Shown here piece after piece: positions 1 to 6,464 of a stretch of 13,410 nt of DNA; position 1 is the stretch's first letter, and every line of letters begins with the position of its first letter. The position numbers and the translations under genes were made by a program. Source of the DNA: Eubacteriales bacterium (lineage in GTDB: Bacteria; Bacillota; Clostridia; Christensenellales; CAG-138); NCBI GenBank assembly GCA_028701165.1, contig JAQVRG010000014.1, positions 1 through 13,410 of the forward strand, given 5' to 3'. The notes under the pieces were generated by a model. It was not told the DNA's origin, did not search any database, and worked only from the letters and a program-made list of their open reading frames with translations.

Positions 1-1
1 G

Positions 2-313
2 TGCAAGGGCTCTATCCTCCTGCATCTTGACGCGGGCAAAACCAGTTACCGCCTCGTCGGCGACGGCGTGGTCGGAATCGGCCGCGATTTCATCACCTAT
101 GAAGGCGTCAGGCTTAATAAGCGCGTAAGCCTTCAATGGGCGCTAAAGGATTTCTATAAGACCCCCTTCAACTCCGGCACGCATATGGAGATCCCGGGCG
201 ATGAAGAACCGCGTACGGCGCTGGTGACGGAAAACCGGCAGCTTTTGCAAAAATACATATTCGCCGTTGACGCGCTTTACGACCTGCGAGAGGCGGAAGC
301 TACAAAAGCATAA
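2..313 (+). CDS. 3' end of an unrecognised protein (5'-truncated by window edge)
   Basis: The frame is open from base 2 to a TAA at 311-313, giving at least 103 residues; the true start lies upstream of the window. A GTG at 68 is the first internal start, but the frame continues in coding-like fashion before it (GDGVVGIGRDF spans it), so I treat the gene as partial. The visible tail is mixed charged and hydrophobic, has no membrane segment or signal peptide, and ends in a helical, charged stretch (VDALYDLREAEATKA). I do not recognise the family and assign no function. It converges on the SipL-like gene, and the two stop regions overlap by 14 bp (300-313), so no separate terminator fits between them. 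Confidence 0.6.
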   Translation, partial: CKGSILLHLDAGKTSYRLVGDGVVGIGRDFITYEGVRLNKRVSLQWALKDFYKTPFNSGTHMEIPGDEEPRTALVTENRQLLQKYIFAVDALYDLREAEATKA

Positions 314-1730
314 CGACGCGCTGCCCCTCAGAAAGGGTTTCGGGCAGCTCCGGCGCGATGGAGCGGATGGCGGTACGCGTGGTGTCGTACCGCTTTGCTA
401 TGTCGTAAAGCGATTCGCCCTCCCCCGCAAAGCATACCATTAAGCCGGAAAAGGCCGGTTTAGGCGCGCATTCCTCCACGCCGGTGACGACCTCCGCTTC
501 TTCGGTATGGATCGTGCAAAGCTGCGCGCAAAGCGTAAAGGCGATTTGCAGCGTACGTCCCGCGCCGCCGCATACGGGAAGCGCCGTCACGCGCGAAAGC
601 ACGGTTCCCGCGTCCGTGGGAACGGGAATCTCAAAGGGCAGCGCTTCGGTAAACACGAAACGCGTGCCCGACGCGCTTTCATACACGACGCGCACGTCGA
701 GAATACCGATGAGCGGCGCCCCGTTTTCCGGCGCTTCCGTCACCGTCGCCTGCGCGAACGCGCACAATACGCGCGCCGCCTCGGGCATGCTTTCAGGTAT
801 GCCAAGCGTTTCCGAGAGGCTGTGCCGCAAATACAGCACGGACGCGTCGCGCACGGCGCAAAGGGATGTGCGCACAGCCTTGAAGGGCATGCCCGGCGCA
901 TAAGCGTCCAGCGGCAGCGAAAACGTTTGCGCGTGCTCGGCGTAGAGCGTAAGCGCAAGCTGCGCTTCCACCGCGAGAATGCCAAAGCCCTCCCCCACCG
1001 CGTGCACATGCAGCGCGCAAAGCTCACATTGCCCTTCCGTCGCGGCTTGCGGACAATCCATTTGCACGCTGAAGGGCGCTTGCTGCATGCTCTGGCATAA
1101 AGCGCCCGCGTCGTTTGCACTCAGCATGCAGAGGTAGAGCGTGCCGCTGACCGTGGCGACGCCCGATACCACGCTTACATCCTGCAAAAGCGCCGCGCCG
1201 AAGCAGGCGCGCACAGCATCGATCCCTTGCGCGGCAATTTCCTCGCGGATATCCACCGTGTCCCGCGCCGCCACGCTGCGGCGGGACAAGCGAAGCTCTT
1301 GACGCCGGCATTCGACGCCCTCGGACGCGTCGAGCGTGCGGAGCGCGCGCGTGCTCAGCAGCGCAAGATCCAACTGCACGACCGCCGTGAAATGAATGCT
1401 GCCATCCTGCAGCGACAGCGCAAGCTCGCCAAGCGCGCAGGCGACGCGCGCCTCGTCCGCCTTCTGTTCAAGCGTGTGCGAAAAGGGGGAGCGCGCGAGA
1501 AAGGAAAAGCTTTCCTCCCCTTCCTCGCACAGAAGCTCTACGCGCACGTCCCCCAGAATCCGGATGCTGTCGCCGCATTCCACCGTACAGCGGCCTATAT
1601 CGCCCTGCGCGCCCAAAAGCGCCGTACAGCTTCTTCCCGCAGGCAGCGGAATATCCCCCTCAATCGGAACGGAGAGCTGCTCCCGCCCCGCGAGCGTTTG
1701 TACCATCTCGTCCTTCCAACGCAAATCCAT
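300..1730 (-). CDS. sipL: SipL-like spore envelope protein (DUF3794/SPOCS domains plus C-terminal LysM)
   Basis: The 476-residue product has long beta-rich segments of the SPOCS (DUF3794) kind and ends with a LysM-like module at about residues 431-476 (GEGESLYDIAKRYDTT, then a SEGQRVVML close). This arrangement matches SipL, the clostridial protein that binds SpoIVA and anchors the coat basement layer on the forespore surface; SpoVID plays the equivalent part in Bacillus. There is no signal peptide, as expected for a mother-cell cytoplasmic protein. The ATG at 1728-1730 has a strong ribosome site, AGGGAGGG at 1738-1745, seven bases upstream. A SigE-like promoter lies just upstream, matching known SigE control of sipL in Clostridioides difficile. 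spo0A is the next gene upstream on the same strand. The family call is firm; the symbol rests on domain order only. Confidence 0.8.
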   Translation of the reverse strand: MDLRWKDEMVQTLAGREQLSVPIEGDIPLPAGRSCTALLGAQGDIGRCTVECGDSIRILGDVRVELLCEEGEESFSFLARSPFSHTLEQKADEARVACALGELALSLQDGSIHFTAVVQLDLALLSTRALRTLDASEGVECRRQELRLSRRSVAARDTVDIREEIAAQGIDAVRACFGAALLQDVSVVSGVATVSGTLYLCMLSANDAGALCQSMQQAPFSVQMDCPQAATEGQCELCALHVHAVGEGFGILAVEAQLALTLYAEHAQTFSLPLDAYAPGMPFKAVRTSLCAVRDASVLYLRHSLSETLGIPESMPEAARVLCAFAQATVTEAPENGAPLIGILDVRVVYESASGTRFVFTEALPFEIPVPTDAGTVLSRVTALPVCGGAGRTLQIAFTLCAQLCTIHTEEAEVVTGVEECAPKPAFSGLMVCFAGEGESLYDIAKRYDTTRTAIRSIAPELPETLSEGQRVVMLL

Positions 1731-1745
1731 ATTTGATCCCTCCCT

Positions 1746-1773
1746 CGGGCATAGGCCTATAAGCTATGCCTCG
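1746..1773 (-). promoter_or_regulatory. Stem-loop at the 5' end of the predicted sipL-like mRNA leader
   Basis: GGCATAG (1748-1754) and CTATGCC (1764-1770) are inverted copies around a 9-base loop. Two more pairs form outside a single bulged base (1746-1747 with 1772-1773). The stem would sit at the very start of the predicted transcript and ends next to, but does not include, the AGGGAGGG ribosome site at 1738-1745. It could stabilise the 5' end of the message; no riboswitch class is recognised. Confidence 0.4.
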
Positions 1774-1778
1774 CTTTA

Positions 1779-1807
1779 TGCGTATGAGGGATAGTATTTC
1801 ATTATGC
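1779..1807 (-). promoter_or_regulatory. SigE-like (mother-cell) promoter for the sipL-like gene
   Basis: On the minus strand a -35-like GCATAAT (1807 to 1801) is followed by exactly 14 bases and a -10-like CATACGCA (1786 to 1779). The SigE consensus is roughly KMATATT, 13-14 bases, CATACAnT, so there is one mismatch in the -35 and two in the -10. Predicted transcription starts near 1772, giving a leader of about 42 bases. Known SigE dependence of sipL in a relative supports the assignment; the site itself is inferred by eye. Confidence 0.5.
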
Positions 1808-1875
1808 GTTGTATATTTTTAACACTTGACATTTCTCGCCCGCGCGGATTTGAAATGCGGGGTAAAAGCGCGGGG

Positions 1876-1942
1876 TTTTCCACTTTATCCACCGGGTTAT
1901 CCACCAAAGTGACGTAAATAAGGGCTTCGCATTTGTGTAAAA
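1876..1942 (+). promoter_or_regulatory. Cluster of four DnaA-box-like 9-mers
   Basis: Three plus-strand 9-mers lie close together: TTTTCCACT (1876-1884), TTATCCACC (1885-1893) and TTATCCACC (1897-1905). The last two form a 12-bp tandem repeat unit. A fourth, TTTTACACA, is on the minus strand at 1942-1934 and fits the TTWTNCACA consensus fully. The TTATCCACC copies differ from the canonical TTATCCACA only at the last base. An AT-rich stretch (about 1789-1835) lies on the left. This is either an oriC-like site or a DnaA-responsive regulatory region between spo0A and the sipL-like gene. The rest of the 1731-2039 gap holds the SigE-like promoter and small hairpins, with no convincing small gene. 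Confidence 0.4.
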
Positions 1943-2028
1943 GTATGGCGGAAAAGTGGCGAAAACGATTCAGCGGGTCATCGTTTCATGAAATGATAAA
2001 CCGCGCGAAAATTGTTTTCGGATTTGCA

Positions 2029-2050
2029 AAGTATCGTTTTCAGGATACTT
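2029..2050 (-). terminator. Weak stem-loop at the spo0A stop codon
   Basis: AAGTATC (2029-2035) and GATACTT (2044-2050) are inverted copies around an 8-base loop that contains the spo0A stop (TGA, 2042 to 2040). On the minus strand the stem is followed by TTTGCAAAT, not a clean run of U. It may act as a weak terminator or as a 3'-end stabiliser. A second small stem, CGAAAA/TTTTCG at 2006-2020, follows downstream on the same transcript. Confidence 0.3.
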
Positions 2051-2837
2051 CGCGTATGGGATGCTGCGCGCTTTTTTCCCGCGCCGCGTCCATGATGAGC
2101 TTATCCGCGACAAGGGCGATAAATTCCCCGTTGGTGGGCTTATCGTTGCGCGAATAGATATTGTAGCCGAATACCTGATTGATGTTTTCGATCTTGCCGC
2201 GCGTCCACGCGACCTCGATGGCGTGGCGTATGGCGCGTTCTACCTTAGATGCGGAGGTGTTGAAGCGGCGGCCGATTCCGGGATAAAGCTCTTTGGTAAT
2301 ACGGCTTGTTAGATCCGGCTCGTAATAGACCATGCGTACGGCCTCCCGAAGATAATGGTACCCCTTGATATGCGCAGGTATGCCGATGATCAAAAATATG
2401 CAGGTGATCTTTTCATCCAGTGTCTTGGGGGGCGCGGAAAGGGTGGTCACGGGTGAGGAGCCTTGTTCCAGCATGTCGAGCACGCGCTTGAAGATCGCCT
2501 CGGGCTCGGCGGGCTTGACCATATAGTAACGCGCGCCTAAGGTGCATGCGCGGCTGACCATGTCCTCGTGGCGCATGGCGCTCACGATCAGCACGGCCGG
2601 CGCTTTTTCGCAAAGACCCGCGTTGATGCGTTCAAGAAGATCGAAACCGTCTAAGCGCGCCATGATAAGATCGCAAATTAAAAGATCATAATTGCCTGCG
2701 CGCAACGCGTCTAGCGCGGCCTGTCCGTCCGATACGACGTCGAACTGGCCGATAGAATCCTGTACGGTGAAGTAGTCCCGCATCGCGGTCTGATACTGGT
2801 GGCTGCCGTCTGCCAAAAGAATCCGGTACTTTGCCAT
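2040..2837 (-). CDS. spo0A: Sporulation master response regulator Spo0A
   Basis: This 265-residue protein, about the usual family length, is the DNA-binding response regulator that triggers entry into sporulation when phosphorylated. Receiver domain, residues 1-120: phospho-acceptor Asp56 (LLICDLIMARLDG), Ser86 and Lys108 (VKPA) are present. The usual Asp-Asp acidic pair reads ADG, so the second acidic residue is Gly11. The DNA-binding domain is strongly conserved: IGIPAHIKGYHYLREA, FNTSASKVERAIRHAIEVAW and KPTNGEFIALVADKL. The ATG at 2835-2837 has a perfect AGGAGG site at 2845-2850. The leader holds a cre-like operator (2872-2885) and, further upstream, a possible -10 (CATAAT, 2896 to 2891); I see no convincing -35. 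The C-terminal 15 or so residues extend beyond the usual end. Confidence 0.97.
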   Translation of the reverse strand: MAKYRILLADGSHQYQTAMRDYFTVQDSIGQFDVVSDGQAALDALRAGNYDLLICDLIMARLDGFDLLERINAGLCEKAPAVLIVSAMRHEDMVSRACTLGARYYMVKPAEPEAIFKRVLDMLEQGSSPVTTLSAPPKTLDEKITCIFLIIGIPAHIKGYHYLREAVRMVYYEPDLTSRITKELYPGIGRRFNTSASKVERAIRHAIEVAWTRGKIENINQVFGYNIYSRNDKPTNGEFIALVADKLIMDAAREKSAQHPIREVS

Positions 2838-2871
2838 GGTTTTTCCTCCTGCTGTGTTGCAAATGTAAGAA

Positions 2872-2885
2872 TGAAAGCGCTTTTT
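2872..2885 (+). promoter_or_regulatory. Candidate CcpA operator (cre-like) in the spo0A leader
   Basis: TGAAAGCGCTTTTT matches the palindromic cre ideal TGAAAGCGCTTTCA at 12 of 14 positions, including the central CG and both flanking AAG/CTT blocks. It lies 35-48 bp upstream of the spo0A start, between the ribosome site and the likely -10 region, where a bound repressor would act as a roadblock. CcpA control of spo0A is known in some clostridia. No CcpA gene is in the window. Confidence 0.45.
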
Positions 2886-2966
2886 CTAAAATTATGATAG
2901 CACCGCACTTTCCGCAAAGATAGAGAATGAAAATGCAAGGTTTTGTCGGGTTATAGATAATATAAT

Positions 2967-3011
2967 GCGAAGTTTGCCGCCATGCCGCGAAATCGTTTCA
3001 GTAAACTTCGC
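2967..3011 (-). terminator. Large stem-loop between the DUF1576 gene and spo0A
   Basis: GCGAAGTTTGC (2967-2977) pairs with GTAAACTTCGC (3001-3011), 11 pairs with one G-T wobble, around a 23-base loop. On the minus strand the stem is followed by ATTATATTATC, AT-rich but not a pure U-run. It is placed to end the DUF1576 transcript (stop at 3087) before spo0A begins. The long loop makes it an imperfect intrinsic terminator. The remaining 2886-3086 interval shows no supportable gene. Confidence 0.4.
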
Positions 3012-3086
3012 GCACGCCTGCCGATTCCGGAAATTAATCTGGATAATGATGAAGATGTGTGTAAGAAAGAAGGTTTTCTATATTAT

Positions 3087-4445
3087 TTACGCGCCATGAT
3101 AGCCGATATGCACCTCATCGTCCTTCGCTTCTCTCGCGGCCTTCTCCTGTTTTTTCTTGGCGGCGCGCCACGCCGTGCGGCTGGGCGAGAGCGTATCGAG
3201 CAGCGTCACCATCAGCATGGCAACGATCCCGGCCGCGAAGCCGTTGTTGTAAAGGTTAAGGCCGCCGGTGGGCTGGCCTGTGAAGGTGACGAGCGCGTAA
3301 TGCAAAAGCCCCGATACGAAGCCCGCGAAAAAGCCGTATTCCCCCGCCACGGGCGAAAGCGCCGCCGCGCCGAAGATCGCCGCGAGCTGCACGGACGGGT
3401 CTGTTGGGCCGCGCACGCCAAAGAGGGAGAAAAACCATATGCTAAGGAGTATCGGCAGAAAATTGCGCGGCTGCACGCCCACCGCCGCAAAGCCGACAGC
3501 CGTAAAGATCGCCCCCACCACGGGGCCGGAAAAATCGCCGCCGATAAAGAGGATATAGCCTATACTGATAAAGCCGATCACGCCCATGTTCACCATGGTA
3601 AGGCCCAAGCCTATGGCGTCAAACATATTGTTGTTGGGAGCGCAGCCCGTCACCTTCCACACGCCCGCCAAGCCCTTATAGTCCCAGCCGGAGAGCGAAA
3701 AGCCGAGCAGTATAAGCAGCCCGCACATCGCCACAAGATAGGTGCGCACGCCGTCATGGACGCCCGCATACCAAAGGGAGGAGGATTCGAGCGTTCCGCC
3801 CGCCGCGAGTAAAATCGCCATGACGAGCATCGCTACAAACCCGCTTGCAAAGCCATAGTTAAACAGGATGTAGCCCCGATGCCCCCGCATCAGATGATCC
3901 GCAAGCGGCACGATGGTGAAGCCGACGAGCACGCCCGCGGAAACGCCAAGGAGCAAACGCGCGGGCAGCGGCAGCGGAATGTTCCAAAAAAGCTCGCTCA
4001 CAATGGGGCAAAGCGTGGTGGAATAAAGCGCCGCCATGACGTGCTTGCGCATGGGGACACGCATGTAACGGCAATAGAGAAATACGCCCAAAAAGAAAGG
4101 CTGTATGTTGAAGGCGTCCTTGCCAAAGAGCGCGAAGCCCGGCATTAAAAACAGTCCCGCGATAACGCTCGCCGAATATTTCGCCTTGGCAACGCGCAGA
4201 AGTCCCATGCTTAGAAGCATCACCACGCCCGCGTTAAAAAACGCCGCGCCTATGCCGCCGATGATAAAATAATCGGACAAAAGCAAGGCGCGGGAGGTCA
4301 ATATGCGTCCATAGCCCGCGAAAAGCGCCGCGGGCGGCGCAAGCAAGAAGCCCATTGCCAACAGCGAACACGCCACGGCAAGGCAGACCCCTATGCAGGC
4401 CCTTTCGGGATCGGGCACGGTATCGCGGCTGCGGTTCATAACCAT
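3087..4445 (-). CDS. DUF1576 family multi-pass membrane protein
   Basis: The product is about 452 residues with roughly ten or more hydrophobic segments spread over its whole length, so it is an integral membrane protein. Conserved-looking family signatures include APNNNMFDAIGLGLTMVNMG, VQPRNFLPILLSIWFFSLFG, SPVAGEYGFFAGFVSGLLHY and GGLNLYNNGFAAGIVAM, as in DUF1576 proteins of Firmicutes; their substrate is unknown and I assign none. A charged tail (KKKQEKAAREAKDDE) ends the protein on the likely cytoplasmic side. The frame could also start at a TTG (4473-4475) or an inner ATG (4437-4439). I chose the ATG at 4443-4445 because a TATAAT box lies six bases before it. No Shine-Dalgarno sequence precedes any of the three, which suggests leaderless translation. 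It is separated from yqeB by 84 bp and probably transcribed alone. Confidence 0.85.
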   Translation of the reverse strand: MVMNRSRDTVPDPERACIGVCLAVACSLLAMGFLLAPPAALFAGYGRILTSRALLLSDYFIIGGIGAAFFNAGVVMLLSMGLLRVAKAKYSASVIAGLFLMPGFALFGKDAFNIQPFFLGVFLYCRYMRVPMRKHVMAALYSTTLCPIVSELFWNIPLPLPARLLLGVSAGVLVGFTIVPLADHLMRGHRGYILFNYGFASGFVAMLVMAILLAAGGTLESSSLWYAGVHDGVRTYLVAMCGLLILLGFSLSGWDYKGLAGVWKVTGCAPNNNMFDAIGLGLTMVNMGVIGFISIGYILFIGGDFSGPVVGAIFTAVGFAAVGVQPRNFLPILLSIWFFSLFGVRGPTDPSVQLAAIFGAAALSPVAGEYGFFAGFVSGLLHYALVTFTGQPTGGLNLYNNGFAAGIVAMLMVTLLDTLSPSRTAWRAAKKKQEKAAREAKDDEVHIGYHGA

Positions 4446-4451
4446 AAATTC

Positions 4452-4480
4452 ATTATAAAGAAAAGTTAAAATCAATACAA
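4452..4480 (-). promoter_or_regulatory. SigA-type promoter of the DUF1576 gene
   Basis: On the minus strand TTGTAT (4480 to 4475, three of six -35 matches) is followed by 17 bases and a perfect TATAAT (4457 to 4452). The ATG at 4445 begins only six bases beyond the -10, which puts the predicted transcription start at or next to the start codon. The adjacent 4481-4529 stretch holds a GC-alternating run and no gene. Confidence 0.5.
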
Positions 4481-4529
4481 GCGCCGCGCGCGCAGTATAT
4501 GATACTTAATATAGGCGAAAGCGTCAGCG

Positions 4530-5318
4530 TTAACGCGTTAAATGCAATATCGCCTCGAGCACCGCGCCGCCAAGGCAGCGCGCCTTATCCGATACCGTAA
4601 AGCAGTGGATGCGTTCACAGCGCGGGTCTACGTCCGCGCATTTCATGTGCTCCCGCGTCATAAGTCCCGCAGGCAGTTGTCCGCGCAGCATTCCGTCGAT
4701 CTTCGCAAGCACGGGCCTCCCCTCCACATAGGCTACGACCTCCCCGGCTTTCACCACGTCCGCGATCTCGCGCACCGGTTCGTATAGGCCCGCGCAGGGG
4801 GTGTGCATCACACGCTCGTGCGTATAGCCCGCGATCTCCCCCGGCACCTTGGTATCCGCCTTGGCGCGCGCGCCCTCCAGATAAAAGACGCGGCCAAGAT
4901 CGTGCCCGCGCATGGTCTCCACCACGGCGTGGCAGTCGATCCCCGCGGCAAATCCCGGCCCCAGCGCGATCACATGCGGCGCCATATCCTTGCGCGTGCC
5001 GAAGTTGCGCTTGGCGATGATGGCGTCTACAAGAACGTCTGTTTTGTATTGCGCGAGATTCTCCGCCTCCGGATTGACGCACACGGCGATATCCCGGTTG
5101 GCTATGGCGCGCTCGGCGGCGGCGGCGTCCTCGCAGTACACGCCGCGCATATCCTCCACGCGCATTTCGCCCTTGCGTACGGCCTCGCTCATGGCGACCG
5201 TGCGCCGTATCGCCGTGGGCTGCGGCGTTTCCAGCATCACGATTTGCATGTTCGCGCGTCGGAGACGAAGCGCGATCCCCGTCGCCAAATCGCCCGCGCC
5301 GCGTATCACCACACGCAT
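4530..5318 (-). CDS. yqeB: Selenium-dependent molybdenum hydroxylase system protein YqeB (EF2563 family)
   Basis: This 262-residue protein belongs to the YqeB/EF2563 group, found beside selenium-dependent molybdenum hydroxylases and thought to help make or insert their labile selenium-bearing cofactor; the chemistry is unknown. Visible features are an N-terminal Rossmann-like strand-loop, VIRGAGDLATGIALRL (residues 4-19), a VDAIIAKRN segment, the ALGPGFAAGIDCHAVVET block and a C-terminal lipoyl/biotinyl-like beta region (VKAGEVVAYVEGRPVLAKID). An in-frame ATG at 5331-5333 would add five residues, but I prefer the ATG at 5316-5318: it has GGGAGG (5326-5331) seven bases upstream and begins at the family's usual MRVVIRGAGD. 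It overlaps the end of the preceding gene by 13 bp, so the two are probably translationally coupled. No hydroxylase, XdhC or SelD gene is in the window. Confidence 0.88.
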   Translation of the reverse strand: MRVVIRGAGDLATGIALRLRRANMQIVMLETPQPTAIRRTVAMSEAVRKGEMRVEDMRGVYCEDAAAAERAIANRDIAVCVNPEAENLAQYKTDVLVDAIIAKRNFGTRKDMAPHVIALGPGFAAGIDCHAVVETMRGHDLGRVFYLEGARAKADTKVPGEIAGYTHERVMHTPCAGLYEPVREIADVVKAGEVVAYVEGRPVLAKIDGMLRGQLPAGLMTREHMKCADVDPRCERIHCFTVSDKARCLGGAVLEAILHLTR

Positions 5319-6463
5319 AAGTCGCCCTCCCATATCTCGATCACGGGGCGCTCGCTTCTAAGCGAACCAAGCACCGTGCGCTTATGCGGCCTGCATGCCG
5401 CAAACGCGCGTCCGGCCTCCAGCGCCTCCGCCGTTTCCACCTTGTTGATAAACACCGTATCCGCGCGCGCCGCGGCCTTTGCGGCCATGCGCGGCGTGAC
5501 GATATCCGTTTTCCGCGCGTCCACCGCCGCCGCAAACAGCGCCGGACGATGTACGACCTCCTCAATAGGCTTGCCGAAAGCGTCCGCCCCTATAACGCAG
5601 AGCACGCGCGCGCCGTCGGGTATCGCCGGCTCATGCGCGGCGTGCGCCTTGAGCGGCAGGCCTTTGGAGCCGTCCGCCTCGACGAGCAGGCAGTCGCAAT
5701 GGGAAAGCAGCGCGTGCATGGACGCTTCAGGCGCCTGAAAGCGCATCGGGTCCTCGGCAAGCGGCGCGCAGACGCTAATCGCGTTTGCACGCTCCAACAG
5801 CGGCGCGATCTCCTCCTCCCGCGTCGCATGCGGCATCCCCTCTGGAAAAGCGATATGCGTGGTGGTCGTAAAGATCACCTTATCCTCTTTGGAAAGCTCT
5901 TTTGCAAGCGCCAAGCACAGCGACGTTTTACCGCCGCCGCCGATCACCGCCGTCATGCCGATGCCGACCCCCAGCGCCTCGCAAAGGCCGCGCGGACGCA
6001 TATAGTCGCGCACGATCCTGTACATGTCCGCGCGCGTATGCTCGCAGATAGGCATGGCGCGCACGCCGCGCGTCTGACGGATGGCGCGCATAAAGGGCGT
6101 GTCCGTATCCTTGATGACCCCTATGGCACGGCAGGGTTTTTGCAGCGTACGCAGTACGGCCTGCTGAAAAAGAGACGCGTCCTTTTCCAAGTCGCCCAGC
6201 TCGTCCATGAGCACCACGTCGCCCGCGCATACGTTTGCAAGCGCGGCAACGCCCGCGCGGTCAAACGCCTGCGGTATGCCGCCTAGCATGCCCGAACGGT
6301 CGTCCGCCACGATGACGGTTTCCTCGCCGTAATGAAACTCCAGTTGTCCTTCGCCGTTCTTCTGTGTGCAAAAGCCCTTGGGAGAAATGTGCAGCGCATG
6401 CAGCGCGCGCCGGATCGAGTAGCTCTTGCCCGCGCCGCTTTCGCCGTATAAAAACAGATGCAT
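5306..6463 (-). CDS. yqeC: THEP1-type NTPase fused to selenium cofactor protein YqeC
   Basis: The 385-residue product joins two P-loop proteins. Residues 1 to about 155 resemble nucleoside-triphosphatase THEP1 (COG1618): Walker A GESGAGKS (7-14), Walker B VVLMDELGDLEK (from about 83) and the following LFQQAVLRTLQKPCRAIG. Residues about 165-385 are YqeC: GGGGKT (175-180), TTTTH (199-203), LLVEADGSKGLPLK (about 260-272), HEPAIP and FINKVETAEA. YqeC is linked to selenium-dependent molybdenum hydroxylase maturation. The reading frame could extend 19 residues upstream inside parB, but that part lacks family sequence. The ATG at 6461-6463 directly begins the THEP1 fold and lies one base after the parB stop, with AGGA within the parB end as ribosome site. 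The enzyme's nucleotide substrate is not known. Confidence 0.87.
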   Translation of the reverse strand: MHLFLYGESGAGKSYSIRRALHALHISPKGFCTQKNGEGQLEFHYGEETVIVADDRSGMLGGIPQAFDRAGVAALANVCAGDVVLMDELGDLEKDASLFQQAVLRTLQKPCRAIGVIKDTDTPFMRAIRQTRGVRAMPICEHTRADMYRIVRDYMRPRGLCEALGVGIGMTAVIGGGGKTSLCLALAKELSKEDKVIFTTTTHIAFPEGMPHATREEEIAPLLERANAISVCAPLAEDPMRFQAPEASMHALLSHCDCLLVEADGSKGLPLKAHAAHEPAIPDGARVLCVIGADAFGKPIEEVVHRPALFAAAVDARKTDIVTPRMAAKAAARADTVFINKVETAEALEAGRAFAACRPHKRTVLGSLRSERPVIEIWEGDLCVW

Positions 6464-6464
6464 G

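Noticed and set aside
1826..1854. TTGACA as a plus-strand promoter -35
   Set aside because: No acceptable -10 lies 16-18 bases downstream, and no plus-strand gene follows.
1933..2157. Plus-strand frame of 74 codons between the sipL-like gene and spo0A
   Set aside because: Its second half is antisense to spo0A and no ribosome site precedes it.
2982..3812. Long plus-strand frame of 276 codons
   Set aside because: It lies opposite the well-supported DUF1576 gene; its Arg/His/Gly-rich product is typical of antisense frames in GC-rich DNA.
4527..4541. Palindromes GCGTTAACGC and TTAACGCGTTAA at the yqeB stop
   Set aside because: They are short, self-complementary and lack a U-run on the minus strand, so they do not make a terminator; no known operator matches.
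4803..6286. Plus-strand frames of 311 and 300 codons
   Set aside because: They are antisense to yqeB and the YqeC fusion, whose motifs are unmistakable; composition is Arg/Ala-rich and no family is seen.
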